Assembly (NCBI GenBank): GCA_036009625.1 | Contig: DASYLJ010000095.1 | Coordinates: 14,400 to 78,399, forward strand | Reading direction: 5' to 3' | Origin: DASYLJ01 sp036009625 | GTDB taxonomy: Bacteria > Desulfobacterota > Binatia > DP-6 | DNA length: 64,000 nucleotides | Shown here: positions 50,516 to 60,636 of the stretch, piece after piece | Layout: every line of letters begins with the position of its first letter | How positions within the stretch are numbered: the stretch's first letter is position 1 | Position numbers and translations under genes: made by a program | Notes under the pieces: model-generated | Databases searched by the model: none | Told to the model about the DNA's origin: nothing | Seen by the model: the letters and a program-made list of their open reading frames with translations, nothing else

Positions 50516-51667
50516 CTAGCGCACCGCCACCAACGCCCGAATCAGCGACGCGACCACCGCCTCGTCCACACCCGGCACCGCGGCATCGCGCGCCAGCGCC
50601 GCTTTCAGCGCCGGCGGCGGCGTGGTGACCACGCCCGACCGACGCAGCGCCCACGGCAACGCATCGTCGATAGCCCCGATCGCCACCCGCAGCTGTTCCA
50701 ACGTCGCCGTCGGCGCCATGCCGGGCGGCGTCGTCGCCTGGACCGCCTTCGCCGCCGCGATCTGCGCGCGAGCCAGCGCCACGTACGTATCGACCTGCAG
50801 CCCCGCCTCATGCGCCAGCACCGCCGCGCGGCGTTCGACGTCCGCCTCGCGGGCCAGATCCTCGATCGGCCGCCCCGCCACGCGCTTCGCCGCCGCCACC
50901 ATCGGCATCAGCATCAGACGACGCGCCATCAGATCGACGACGCGTTCGACCGCAGGCGGCAGCGTCGGACCCGCGGCCGATCCGAGCCAGCGCGTGCGCC
51001 ACGCGGCGAGCGTGCCGTCGGTCTCGCGTGCGATGAGCCAGTCGTCGAGCGGCCGCGCCAGCGGGGCGCTCTGCGGCGACACCCAGTACGCCTTGCGATC
51101 GTCCGACAGCACCGCCGCCGTGCGGTACGCTGGATCCGCCAGCAGCGGCGCCGCCTCGATGGTGTCGGTGACGATCCCATCCACCGTCCGCTCGCGCAGC
51201 TGCGCCAACAGCGTGCGATTGTCTTCGACCAGTCGCAGCTCGACGTCGGGCAACCGGGCACGCGCCACCCGCTCGAGATGCCCGCCACGATTGACGGCCA
51301 CGATGCGCGGCGGCGCCGATACATCAGCCGGCACCAGCAGGATCGCCTGCGCGCGCGCCACGGCGCCCGTCATCGTGCCGACGAGCAGTCGCTCCGGTCG
51401 CACCGTGACGCCACTCATGGCGACGTCGACATCGCCGCGGCCGACCACGGCCGTCAGCTCGGGCCAGCTGAACGGCACCAGCTCGAGCGGACGACCCGCC
51501 TGCTCGGCATAGGCGCGCGCCACCTCCACGTCGAACCCGCTCCACGTGCCGTCGGCGGCATGGAGCGAGAACGGTGGGTAGTCACCGCTCGATGCCACCC
51601 GCAGCGGCGGCCGCGTGCAGGCAGCAACGAGCAGCAGCAGTAGCGCGCAGAGACGCCGCGCCGTCAC
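50516..51667 (-). CDS. Periplasmic cyclohexadienyl dehydratase - chorismate mutase fusion (PheC-AroQ type) lipoprotein
   Basis: The 383-residue product has a lipobox (LLLLVAAC, Cys17). Residues about 22-240 match the solute-binding fold of PheC: VASSGDYPPFS, GFDVEVA, WPEL, VDVAMSGVTV, GGHLERVARARLPDVEL and DGIVTDTIEA. Residues about 245-320 match secreted chorismate mutase AroQ-gamma: VDLMARRLMLMPMVAAAKR, GRPIEDLAREADVERR and ARAQIAAAKAVQ. Together they would turn chorismate to phenylpyruvate outside the cytoplasm. It starts with GTG overlapping the GST stop. A plain amino-acid-binding lipoprotein is the alternative reading of the first half. Confidence 0.75.
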   Translation of the reverse strand: MTARRLCALLLLLVAACTRPPLRVASSGDYPPFSLHAADGTWSGFDVEVARAYAEQAGRPLELVPFSWPELTAVVGRGDVDVAMSGVTVRPERLLVGTMTGAVARAQAILLVPADVSAPPRIVAVNRGGHLERVARARLPDVELRLVEDNRTLLAQLRERTVDGIVTDTIEAAPLLADPAYRTAAVLSDDRKAYWVSPQSAPLARPLDDWLIARETDGTLAAWRTRWLGSAAGPTLPPAVERVVDLMARRLMLMPMVAAAKRVAGRPIEDLAREADVERRAAVLAHEAGLQVDTYVALARAQIAAAKAVQATTPPGMAPTATLEQLRVAIGAIDDALPWALRRSGVVTTPPPALKAALARDAAVPGVDEAVVASLIRALVAVR

Positions 51668-52272
51668 ATCTTGGCCTGGACGCGCTGCAATGCGGGACGG
51701 CCGCTGCAGCGGGCGAGCCACGCCCCCGCCTTCGGCGCGCTCGACAGATCGATGCCGCCCATCGGCGCCCAGCCGACCACGGCGGCGACGTTGAGATCGG
51801 CGACGGTGAACGTCGAGCCGAGCAGGTACTCGCGATCCTGCAGCGCACCCTCGAGCACGGCGAGCGGCGTCTGGAAGCGCTGAGCCGCGTCGTCGGCCTT
51901 GGCGGGATCGCGCTGGTCGGGCGGGAGGAACATGCGATTCAGGAGCGCCGTCAGCACCGGCTCCTCGGCCTCGGTCATCGCCCAGATGCTCCACTGGAAC
52001 GTGCGCCCCTCGTCGGCGATCGACGTCGGCCACAGCGTCTTCCCGTACTTGCGGGCGAGGTAGAGGTTGATCGCCAGCGACTCGAACAGCGTGACGTCAC
52101 CGTCGACCAACGCCGGAATGCGGCCGTTGGGATTGATCTTCAAATAGTCGGGCGCCTTGCAGGTCCCGTCCGCGAAGCTCGTCCCGACGTTCTCGTACGG
52201 AACGCCGACCTCCTCGAGCATCCACAGGGAGCGCATCGCGCGCGAGCCGGGCACACCGTAGAGCGTGATCAT
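51664..52272 (-). CDS. Glutathione S-transferase-family protein
   Basis: The 202-residue product has a thioredoxin-like N-terminal domain (ITLYGVPGSRAMRSLWMLEE, NPNGRIPALVDGD, LFESLAINLYLA, the cis-Pro and Glu-Ser glutathione motif) and an all-helical C-terminal domain (STFTVADLNVAAVVGW). It probably conjugates or reduces electrophiles with glutathione; the electrophile is unknown. GGAG precedes the ATG. It lies between the AddA-type gene and the PheC-AroQ gene, overlapping the latter by 4 bp. Confidence 0.9.
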   Translation of the reverse strand: MITLYGVPGSRAMRSLWMLEEVGVPYENVGTSFADGTCKAPDYLKINPNGRIPALVDGDVTLFESLAINLYLARKYGKTLWPTSIADEGRTFQWSIWAMTEAEEPVLTALLNRMFLPPDQRDPAKADDAAQRFQTPLAVLEGALQDREYLLGSTFTVADLNVAAVVGWAPMGGIDLSSAPKAGAWLARCSGRPALQRVQAKM

Positions 52273-52296
52273 CGTGAGTCTCCTTTCGAATGTGGA

Positions 52297-55200
52297 TCAA
52301 ACCCGCAGGACGACACCCTGCGCGGCCTGGCCGGTGGCGCGTCGAACGGCGTCGACGTAGAGCGCCACCTGGCGCAGGTAAACCTCCTCGCGCCCGCCGA
52401 GGCCGAGGTCGGTCTTCCAGTCGACGACGGTCCAGCCGTCGTCGTCACGGAACGCGGCGTCGATGACGCCCTCGACGAGCGTCCCGTCGTCGAGACGCAG
52501 CAGCACCGGCGTCTCGCGACGACACTCGTGCGCTGCGGCCGCGCGCCGCAGCAGCGGGTGGTCGAGCGCCTGCATCACGACGACGATCGCCGCCGCCACC
52601 TCGTCGGCCGGCGCGTCCAGCACGCGGCCTTCGAGATCGGCCGCAGCCTGCACCACGACGGCGTCCGCCGTGAGCGGCACCGTCGCCAGGACGGCGTGCA
52701 CGAGCGTGCCGAAGCGCTTGCCGTGCGGACGCGTGCCCGGTGTGCCGACGCGTTGGACGTCGATCGCCGGCACGGTGTCCGTCGCCGCTGCCTGCTCGGT
52801 GGCCGTGACGACACGCAGGCTCGGCGTCCCGCCCGTCGCACGCACGCGCTGGCGCTCCGTCTGCCAGGCCTCGTGTGCGTGGATGCCGTCGTCGGAGCGC
52901 GCGCCGGTGTCGTCGGCGGCGAGCAGCTTCTGCTGCTTCAGGCCGACGTTCTCCTCGACCCCCAGCGCGAGCACCTCCGGCGCCCACCACACCACCGTGT
53001 GCTCGCCCTGCCGCGGGCTGTGACGTCCCGGCGACACCGACGCGTCGGGACGCAACACGTTCTCGGGCCGGTCGACGACGCCGTCACCCGTGAGCTCGGG
53101 GCACGCCGGTGGGCACGTCGTCTCGGGCAGACGACCGTGCAGCTGATGTGGATAGATCGCGGGGGTGAGGGTCTCGAGCCACCCCTCCTGCTCCTGGTCG
53201 GCCACCGCCGGCACCACCAGCAGGTCACGGGCGCGCGTCGCGGCGACGTAGAGCAGCCGCACCGACTCCTCGCGTTCGCGCTCGAGCTCCTCCTCGCGAC
53301 GGTCGGCCAGCTCGGCGGGCATGGCGCCCGCGAGCCGCATGGCGACGAGGCCGCGGGACGGGTCGACGTGTCGGCTCGGCTCCATCGGCACGGCGTTGGC
53401 CGTCATGTCGGCGAGGATCACGACCGGAAATTCGAGCCCCTTCGCGCGATGCACCGTCATGATGCGCACGCCCTCGGCACCGTCCTCCAGGATGGGTGCC
53501 TCCCCCGCCTCGCCTGACGCGGCCTCGCGATCGAGGCGCTCGACGAAGGCGCGGAATGACGTCACGCCGTGGCGCTCCGACCGTCGCGCCAGGTCCATGA
53601 GACGCGTGACGTTCGCCAACGCCTGCTCGCCCGTCGGCCAGATCGCGAGCCCCGCGTGCGCGCGCACGGCGGCGAGCAGGCGGCCGATGGTGTCGGCGAT
53701 CGGCCGGCGATTGCGGTGACGGTGCAGTTCGCGCAGCACGGCGAGCGCCGCGGCCACCTCGAGCAGCAGCGGCGGCAGGTCGGGCGGCATGGGGCGGAAC
53801 GGATGCAGCGACTTGAAACGATCGCGCCACGCCAGCAGCGCACCGTCGCCGAGCGCGAACAGCGGTCCACGCAACGTGGCGAACAGCGCCAACTCGTCGT
53901 CGGGACGTTCGATGGCGGCGAGCGCGTTGCGCAGTGCGCCCACCTCCTCGCGGACGTGGAACGAGCTGCCGCCGACCAGCACGTGGCGCAGGTGCCGCGC
54001 CTCGAGCGCGCGCACGTAGTCGCGCGTGACGTCGCGGCCCCACGAGCGCATGCGCCGGAACAGGATGCAGATGTGCCGCGGCTGGATCGGCACCGCGTCG
54101 CCCGGTCGTTCGCGCTCGCTGACGGTCCAGCCGCTCTGTCGCACCAGCCAGTCGGCGAACGCGCCCACCGCGTCGGGCAGCGACGACTCGATGCGCCAGT
54201 TCACCACCGTGCCGTAGTCGCCGTACGGACGCGGCACCGGCAGCACCACCACCGCCGGCTGCGCCGGATGGGCGTCGCGCGCCGGCGACAGCGGCACGTA
54301 GGCCGCCTGCGTACGCGTGCCCTCGGCCATGACGGGCGCGAACGCCGCGTTCACCGCCTGCTGGATCGCCGGCACGGCGCGGAAGCTCACCGTCAGGTGC
54401 ACCACCTCGGCGCCCGCCGCCACGAGCTGGCGCTTCACCGTCTCGTAGAGGCCGACGTCGGCGCGACGGAAGCGATAGATCGACTGCTTCGGGTCGCCGA
54501 CGACGAAGAGCTTCCCCGGCACCGGCCGCACCCGACGCCAGTCACGCTCGGCGGGATCGTCGGCCGACAGCAGCAGAACCAACTCGGCCTGCAGCGGATC
54601 GGTGTCCTGGAACTCGTCGACGAAGAGATGCGCGAAGCGCTCCTGCAGCTCGGCGCGGGTGGCCGCGTCGTCGCGCACGAGGTCGCGCGCGCGCAGCAGG
54701 AGGTCGAGGAAGTCGAGACAGCCGGCCCGACGCTTCAGCCGCTCGTAGCCCTCGACGACGGGCCACAGCTCGTCGCGCAGCAGCGGCGCGAGATCGGCAC
54801 CGGCGGCGCGTACGAACAGATCGAGCCGCTGCTTCACGCCGTCGCGCCGGGCAGCGAGCTCGACCTTCGTGGTGTCGCCCTGACGCGGCCGCCAGCCGCG
54901 CCATCGCCAGTGCTTCTCGCGCGACAGCGCGGTCAGCTCGGCTTCGAGGCCATCGTGATCGCGTGCGCCCGACGCCTCGCGACGCGTCACCTCCTGCATG
55001 AAGCGGCGGATCTCGCGCAGCGACTTGACGAACCAGTCGTTCGCATCGCCGCCGTCGGCCGCCGCCGCCAGCACCGCGAGGTCGGCGGTGATGGCGTCGA
55101 TCTCGACGTCGCGCGCGAAGCCGGGACGCTGCCAGGACGTGGGGAAGTCGCGCCAGGCGGCGAGCTCCCAGGCGGCACCCCGCAGCTTCTCGCGCGGCCC

Positions 55201-55713
55201 GTCGTCGTTGCGCGTGCGCTGGCGGAGCACGCGACGGACGCCCTCGGTGGGACGCTCGAGCTGGGTCTCGAACCAGCGATCGAAGACGCGGTCGAAGAGC
55301 GGGCCGGCGACCTCCTCGGGTGCGACCTGGAACTGTGGGTCGACCGCCGCTTCCACCGGTCGCTCGCGCAGCAGGTCGGCGCAGAAGGCGTGGATGGTGC
55401 CGATGCGCGCCGCTTCGAGCTGCGGCAGCGCCGCCGTCAGGTGATCCCGTGCGGCGGGATCGCAGGCGGCATCCTGGCGGACGCGCTCGATCTCGGTGCG
55501 CAGGCGCAGCTTGAGCTCGCCCGCCGCCGCCTCGGTGAAGGTGACCGCCACCATGCGATCGAGCCGCGCACGGCCCGCCATGAGCGCCGACACCATGCGA
55601 CCGACGAGCGCGGTGGTCTTGCCGGTGCCCGCCGCCGCCTCGACGACCAGCGTGCTGTCGAGGTCGTCACGGATGCGCTCGCGTGCGACCCGGTCGGCGA
55701 GCGGCGCGGGCAT
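52297..55713 (-). CDS. addA: AddA-type UvrD-like helicase-nuclease
   Basis: The 1138-residue product has Walker A AAAGTGKTTALVGRM (K32), VTFTEAAAGELKLRLR (motif Ia), FVDEFQDTDPLQAELV (Walker B), GDPKQSIYRFRRADV (motif III), RIMTVHRAKGLEFPVVIL (motif V) and LLYVAATRARD (motif VI). The C-terminal nuclease has VEGVIDAAF..WTVVDWKTD. It unwinds and resects double-strand ends for recombination. The partner gene lies 52 bp upstream. Together with Ku the genome has both end-joining and resection systems. Confidence 0.92.
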   Translation of the reverse strand: MPAPLADRVARERIRDDLDSTLVVEAAAGTGKTTALVGRMVSALMAGRARLDRMVAVTFTEAAAGELKLRLRTEIERVRQDAACDPAARDHLTAALPQLEAARIGTIHAFCADLLRERPVEAAVDPQFQVAPEEVAGPLFDRVFDRWFETQLERPTEGVRRVLRQRTRNDDGPREKLRGAAWELAAWRDFPTSWQRPGFARDVEIDAITADLAVLAAAADGGDANDWFVKSLREIRRFMQEVTRREASGARDHDGLEAELTALSREKHWRWRGWRPRQGDTTKVELAARRDGVKQRLDLFVRAAGADLAPLLRDELWPVVEGYERLKRRAGCLDFLDLLLRARDLVRDDAATRAELQERFAHLFVDEFQDTDPLQAELVLLLSADDPAERDWRRVRPVPGKLFVVGDPKQSIYRFRRADVGLYETVKRQLVAAGAEVVHLTVSFRAVPAIQQAVNAAFAPVMAEGTRTQAAYVPLSPARDAHPAQPAVVVLPVPRPYGDYGTVVNWRIESSLPDAVGAFADWLVRQSGWTVSERERPGDAVPIQPRHICILFRRMRSWGRDVTRDYVRALEARHLRHVLVGGSSFHVREEVGALRNALAAIERPDDELALFATLRGPLFALGDGALLAWRDRFKSLHPFRPMPPDLPPLLLEVAAALAVLRELHRHRNRRPIADTIGRLLAAVRAHAGLAIWPTGEQALANVTRLMDLARRSERHGVTSFRAFVERLDREAASGEAGEAPILEDGAEGVRIMTVHRAKGLEFPVVILADMTANAVPMEPSRHVDPSRGLVAMRLAGAMPAELADRREEELEREREESVRLLYVAATRARDLLVVPAVADQEQEGWLETLTPAIYPHQLHGRLPETTCPPACPELTGDGVVDRPENVLRPDASVSPGRHSPRQGEHTVVWWAPEVLALGVEENVGLKQQKLLAADDTGARSDDGIHAHEAWQTERQRVRATGGTPSLRVVTATEQAAATDTVPAIDVQRVGTPGTRPHGKRFGTLVHAVLATVPLTADAVVVQAAADLEGRVLDAPADEVAAAIVVVMQALDHPLLRRAAAAHECRRETPVLLRLDDGTLVEGVIDAAFRDDDGWTVVDWKTDLGLGGREEVYLRQVALYVDAVRRATGQAAQGVVLRV

Positions 55714-55765
55714 CCGACGGGTCTACGAGCGCGTCACGCGCGGCGCAAGAGCCGTCGTCGGAACG

Positions 55766-58700
55766 TCACGGCAACGCGCGCAGGCGCTGGAGTGCGGCGA
55801 GACGCTCGGGCGGCTTGCGCGCCGTGCGCACCTCTTCGTACGGGCCGCACACCGGACGATAGTCGCAGTACGTGCACGCACCCGACTCCGGCGCTGCGGG
55901 CAGGAAGCCCTGCTCGAGCGCCTCGCCGACGGTGCGCACCACCTCGTCGATGCTCGCCCGCGCGCGCGAGTCGAGCGGCACGACGCGCTCGGTGTAGCCG
56001 CCCGTCGACGTGCAGTAGTAGAGCCGGCCCGACTCCACCGGCTCGCGCAGCATCTGCTCGCAGGCGAGCGCATAGAGCACGGGTTGCAGCACCTTGCCAC
56101 CGCCGACGACGACGCCGTCCTTCGCCCACACCTTGCCGGTCTTGTGATCGGTGGCGCGCAGCCCGCCGCGCGGGTGGCGCTCGACGAGATCGATGGAGCC
56201 GCGCATGCGCAGCGTCGGCGTGACCTGCACCGGATCGTCGTGGCTGTCGGGATCGGCGTACTCGCGATCACCCTTCGGCAGGCCGAACGCCAGCTCGAAG
56301 CGCGACGGCACCCAGCCCTCCTCGTCCTCGGTCTGCCGACGCAGCCATTCGCGCAGATCGGCGCGCAGCACGTCGATGCCGTCCTGCCAGACGCGCGGGA
56401 TGGCGGGCTTGAGCTTCTCGCGCACCGCTTCGGCCTCGCGGTGCAGGACGGCGTCGAGGACTGCGTTCGCCGCCGCCAGCCCGTCGGGCGTGAGCGGCAG
56501 GCGCCGCTCGCGGCGGAGCTGCATGAGGATGCCGAACTGCACGTCGTGGAAGAGACCGCCGCGCGTGAGCGGATCCATCACCTCGATCGCCACCGGCTCC
56601 TCGCGCGGCGCCAGCCGATGGATGGCCTGCAGGAAGAAGCGATACGGACACGCCGCGAAGTGCTGCAGCGCCGTCGGCGAGAACGTGCGCGTCGCGAGCT
56701 GGTGTTTGGCCATCGCCGCGCGCGCGAGCGGCTCCGGATCGACCAGCCCGTCCGACGGCGTCCAGCGACGTATCCAGCGCCGGCCGCGCGCCCGCAGCGC
56801 ACGCGCGAGATGGGGATTCGCGCCGAGCAGGTAGTGCGCGGTGCCGAGCGTGGTGGCCTCGTCGGCGTCGAGCAGCGGCGCCAGCAGCGCCAGATCGTAC
56901 TCGGCCTCGTCGATCGCATCGGTGGCGCGCTCGGGCGCCGGCCAACCGAGCCGCGCCGGCGTCTCCTTGACGGCCCGCGCCGTCAGCTCGTCGAAGCCGG
57001 GCAGCTGGCCTTCGGTCGCCTGCAGCGCCTCGAGTGCGTAGAACGACGGCACGCGCGGCCGCGAGCGCTCGACGTCGACGCGCGGGTAGGAGAGGAACAC
57101 GCGTTGCGTGGCGGCACCGACGGCGAGCCGCAGCGCGAGACGCTCGCCCTCGACACGCTCGGCATCGACGGGGAGCGCCGCGGCGAGCGCACGGCGCTGC
57201 ACGTCGAGCAGCACCGGATCCTCGACGATCTTGCCGGGGAAGAGGTTCTCGGCGAGCCCCGGCACGAAGACGACGTCGAACGCGAGCCCGCGCACGGCCG
57301 ACGTGGGCGCGACGAAGACGGCGCCGTAGCGACGGCGCGGCGGCGGCGCCGTCACGTCGCGCAGCCGCGGCGCCAGGACGAGGCGCAGCTCGTCGAGGTC
57401 GATCGGGCCGACGGGCGCCATGGGAGCGAGCTCGGTGAGCGTCGCACGCACGGCGCCCGGATCACGCAGCGCCGCGACCGCGAGCGCATCGAGCTGCGCC
57501 AGCCACACGCCCCAGGCGGCCTCGACGGGGAGGTTCGCGAGCAGCTCGATCAGCGGCAGGGCGAAGCGGCGCAGGTGATCGAGGTCCTGCAGCTGGCGGT
57601 CGACGTAGGCGACGCGCGCATCGTCCTCGTCGCCGATGGCGTCGCGCTTGCGCCGCAGCTCCTGCTCGAGACCGTCGAGCCGCGTCTTCCAGCGCTCACT
57701 GCCGCCGCCGATGACCGACGCGTCGACCAGCAGCTGCTCCCAGTAACGTGGCGCGCGCAACGTGCCCGCCACCACGGGTGCGGTGTCGGGATCGGCGACG
57801 ACGGGATCGGCCGGCGGCGGGACGTCGTCGATGGGCGGTGACGGCAGCAGGTCGTTCGCCGGCGCCACCCACTCCGGACGCGGCGCCGCGGCGTCGGGCA
57901 ATTGCGACAGCGAGAGGTACTCGGCGAACCGTCGCGCCGAGAGTCCCTCGGCCTTGCAGGCGAGCAGCGTCAGCAGCGCGCGACCGCCGGTGTGCGGTCG
58001 TCGTGTGCCGCGCGCGAAGAACGACGGGATCTCGGCGCGTCCGAACGCCTCCTCGAGATGGGCGACGTACTCGGACGGGGCGTGGAGCAGCACGGCCATG
58101 CGATCGAACGGCACGCCGCGCGCGGCCTCGGCCTGCACGGCGCGTACGATCTCGACGCACTCGCGCGCCTCGCCGGGCCACGCCGACAGCCGCACGCTGG
58201 CGTCGAGCGGTGCGGGGTGCGTCGGCGGATCGCCGAAGAGATGACGCTGCAGCGACGCCAGCGAGCCGCTGCCCGGGGCGGTGACATCCTCGGCACGGCA
58301 GTCGAGCGCGCGCTCGAGAAACCTACGCGCGACGGCGTCGCCGGCGGGCACGGTGGCGAGCACGTCCGGCGCGCGCGCCGCGAGTGCTGCGACGAGCCGC
58401 TCCTCGAGCGCCGTCGCCAGCGGCAGATCGAGCAGCAGCAGCGGCAGGCCCGCGAGCGGCGTCCCGCCCTCGACGGCCGCGATCGCGGCGTCGAACACCG
58501 TGGCGCGATCGACCAGCTTCGCCCCGGCGAGCTCGTCACTGACCGCGACGGCCAAGAGCGCCAGATCGACGCCGCCGCGCGGCAGCGCGCGCAGGTCGTC
58601 CGGCGTCACGCCGTGCATGCGCAGCTCTTCCAGCGTGCGCGCCACCGCCGGCGGGAAACCGGGGCGATCGGCAACGGGGCGGAAGTAGTGGAACGCGCCC

Positions 58701-59032
58701 TCTCCCTGGAGTCGGTGCACGGCGTGCGCGGCCACCGCCGCCTGCGACAGGGCGGTGGCGGGGGCTCGACCCAAGTGGACGAGCGCCGGCGTCGCCAGAC
58801 GCGCCGCGAGCCGTTCGAGCGTCATGCGGACGATGCCGAAGCGCGCGCCGGCGCCGCCCAGCTCGGCGCGCACCAGCTCGTCGCACGCTTCCCACGTCGG
58901 CGCCACGACCAGCACCTCGGCATCCGACGGACGCGCCGCGAGCCAGCCTGATGCGGCCTCGAGCCGTGTCGCGGCGCCGGCCGCGAGCAACAGCCGTCGC
59001 GTCCCCGCCTCCCGTCGTCCCCGCCGCGCCAT
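55766..59032 (-). CDS. addB: AddB-type nuclease subunit
   Basis: The product is about 1088 residues from the ATG 59032; a GTG at 59050 is an alternative. A degenerate SF1 helicase N-terminal half lacks a Walker A Lys. The C-terminal PD-(D/E)XK nuclease has GSIDLVERHPRGGLRATDHK. Four cysteines form a probable 4Fe-4S clasp: FAACPYRFF before the nuclease and CTYCDYRPVC after it. This layout is that of AddB/RexB-like subunits. It is the first gene of the unit with addA, GST and PheC-AroQ. Confidence 0.85.
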   Translation of the reverse strand: MARRGRREAGTRRLLLAAGAATRLEAASGWLAARPSDAEVLVVAPTWEACDELVRAELGGAGARFGIVRMTLERLAARLATPALVHLGRAPATALSQAAVAAHAVHRLQGEGAFHYFRPVADRPGFPPAVARTLEELRMHGVTPDDLRALPRGGVDLALLAVAVSDELAGAKLVDRATVFDAAIAAVEGGTPLAGLPLLLLDLPLATALEERLVAALAARAPDVLATVPAGDAVARRFLERALDCRAEDVTAPGSGSLASLQRHLFGDPPTHPAPLDASVRLSAWPGEARECVEIVRAVQAEAARGVPFDRMAVLLHAPSEYVAHLEEAFGRAEIPSFFARGTRRPHTGGRALLTLLACKAEGLSARRFAEYLSLSQLPDAAAPRPEWVAPANDLLPSPPIDDVPPPADPVVADPDTAPVVAGTLRAPRYWEQLLVDASVIGGGSERWKTRLDGLEQELRRKRDAIGDEDDARVAYVDRQLQDLDHLRRFALPLIELLANLPVEAAWGVWLAQLDALAVAALRDPGAVRATLTELAPMAPVGPIDLDELRLVLAPRLRDVTAPPPRRRYGAVFVAPTSAVRGLAFDVVFVPGLAENLFPGKIVEDPVLLDVQRRALAAALPVDAERVEGERLALRLAVGAATQRVFLSYPRVDVERSRPRVPSFYALEALQATEGQLPGFDELTARAVKETPARLGWPAPERATDAIDEAEYDLALLAPLLDADEATTLGTAHYLLGANPHLARALRARGRRWIRRWTPSDGLVDPEPLARAAMAKHQLATRTFSPTALQHFAACPYRFFLQAIHRLAPREEPVAIEVMDPLTRGGLFHDVQFGILMQLRRERRLPLTPDGLAAANAVLDAVLHREAEAVREKLKPAIPRVWQDGIDVLRADLREWLRRQTEDEEGWVPSRFELAFGLPKGDREYADPDSHDDPVQVTPTLRMRGSIDLVERHPRGGLRATDHKTGKVWAKDGVVVGGGKVLQPVLYALACEQMLREPVESGRLYYCTSTGGYTERVVPLDSRARASIDEVVRTVGEALEQGFLPAAPESGACTYCDYRPVCGPYEEVRTARKPPERLAALQRLRALP

Positions 59033-59095
59033 CGCGTCGTTATCGCGCACGCGGCGACGGCGGGGAAGATGCCCGGCGTGGTTTGCTCTCGCCCG

Positions 59096-60580
59096 CTACG
59101 GCGTCGCGCTCTGTCCGTCGCCGACGAGCTGCCCGCCCTGATACGCCGGCGCCTCCTCGATGACGGCGGGGCGATCGATGCCGGCGGCCTCGCACAGCGC
59201 CGCTGCCGACGTCCGCAGCGCATCGACGACGGTGCGGGGATCGGACACGCCGTCCCAGTCGGCGTTGACGCCCCAGCACAGCTGGCCGTCGTAGCTGAAG
59301 AGTGCGATGCCGAGCGACTGGTGCTCGAACAGCGGCACGAGCGGGAACCCGGTACGCAACCGGGCACCGAGTAGCCACAGCGGTAGCGGCGGCCCCGGCA
59401 CGTTGGTCACGATGAGGTTGTAGGGGCTCAGGCGAGCCGTCAGCCGTGCGCCGAGCAGCAGCACACCGGGCGCCGCATGCTCCGCCGCGCGCCCGAGCAG
59501 CTCCGCGCCCAGCTCCATCTTGACGGCCTTGAGACACGCCGTGGTCTCGCGCACCGCCGCGTGACGCCGTCCCGCATCCGCCTCGCCCACCGGCAGCGGC
59601 ACCAGCCATCCCGAGACGCGGTTGTTGACGACGCCCTGCTGGTCCGCCGAGCGCACGCTCACCGGCACGACGACGCGGAAGTCGATCCGATCGGGCGCGG
59701 CGCCGCGCGTGGTGAGGATGTCGCGCATCGCACCCGCGACGATCGCCAACGCGACGTCGTTGACGGTTCCGCCGAGCGACGATCGGATCGCCCGCACGAC
59801 GTCCATGTCGAGCACCCACCAGTCGAAGCGACGGTGCGGACCGATGGGACGATTCAGCGGGTTCGCACCGAGCCGCCGTGCCCCGGTCGCAACGAGGGCC
59901 CACAGCGCCCGCAACGGCGCCAGCATCTCGTCACGCAGCGCCAACGGATCGCGCAGGCCGTCCGCGACCGAGGTGGCCAGGGTGAGCGGAACGCGCGCCT
60001 GCTCGAACAGCTCGTCGCGCAGCATCTCGAGCCCGCTGGGAAACGACCGCGCCCGCCAGGGCTGCGGCGGATCGAGGTGCTCCTGCGGCTCCGGCGTCAG
60101 CAGCGCGGCGAACAGGTCGAACGCGGATATGCCGTCGGCGAGGGCATGGTGCGTCTTCATCAGCAGCGCGAAGCGCCCGTCGCGCAGCCCCTCGATGACC
60201 CAGATCTCCCAGAGCGGCTTCCCGCGATCGAGCTGCTGCGAGAAGATGCGCCCGGCGAGCAGCTTCAGCTGCGCATCGTCACCCGGCCGCGGCACCGCGG
60301 TGTGACGGACGTGGTAGCTCAGGTCGAAGTGGTCGTCGTCGACCCACACCGGCCGGTTGCGGACGGGAATCCACGCCAGGCGCTGGCGATAGCGCGGCAC
60401 GAGATGCAGCCGCGACGCGATGTGGGTGCGGATGCGCCCGACGTCGATCCCGCCCTCGGGCGTCGCCAGCGATCCGGGCTCGAACAGCGTCAGGCCACCG
60501 AGATGCATGTGCGCCGGCCCGTCCTCGAAGTGCAGGAAGACGCGATCCTGCGCCGACAGACGCTCGTAGAAGACGGCCAC
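59096..60580 (-). CDS. Wax ester synthase/diacylglycerol acyltransferase (WS/DGAT)
   Basis: The product is about 494 residues from the GTG 60580. It has ERLSAQDRVFLHFED at the N terminus, the catalytic HHxxxDG in LMKTHHALADGISAFDL, NDVALAIVAGAMRDIL and a C-terminal NVPGPPLPLWLLGARL. It esterifies fatty acyl-CoA with alcohols or diacylglycerol to make storage wax or triacylglycerol at the inner membrane. A GTG at 60631 is an alternative start but would overlap the divergent gene. No Shine-Dalgarno sequence is seen. Confidence 0.92.
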   Translation of the reverse strand: MAVFYERLSAQDRVFLHFEDGPAHMHLGGLTLFEPGSLATPEGGIDVGRIRTHIASRLHLVPRYRQRLAWIPVRNRPVWVDDDHFDLSYHVRHTAVPRPGDDAQLKLLAGRIFSQQLDRGKPLWEIWVIEGLRDGRFALLMKTHHALADGISAFDLFAALLTPEPQEHLDPPQPWRARSFPSGLEMLRDELFEQARVPLTLATSVADGLRDPLALRDEMLAPLRALWALVATGARRLGANPLNRPIGPHRRFDWWVLDMDVVRAIRSSLGGTVNDVALAIVAGAMRDILTTRGAAPDRIDFRVVVPVSVRSADQQGVVNNRVSGWLVPLPVGEADAGRRHAAVRETTACLKAVKMELGAELLGRAAEHAAPGVLLLGARLTARLSPYNLIVTNVPGPPLPLWLLGARLRTGFPLVPLFEHQSLGIALFSYDGQLCWGVNADWDGVSDPRTVVDALRTSAAALCEAAGIDRPAVIEEAPAYQGGQLVGDGQSATP

Positions 60581-60636
60581 ACCGTGGGCTACGCCGGAAC
60601 GGCGACGGAGGGCAAGCCGTGTGCTACACACCCGCC

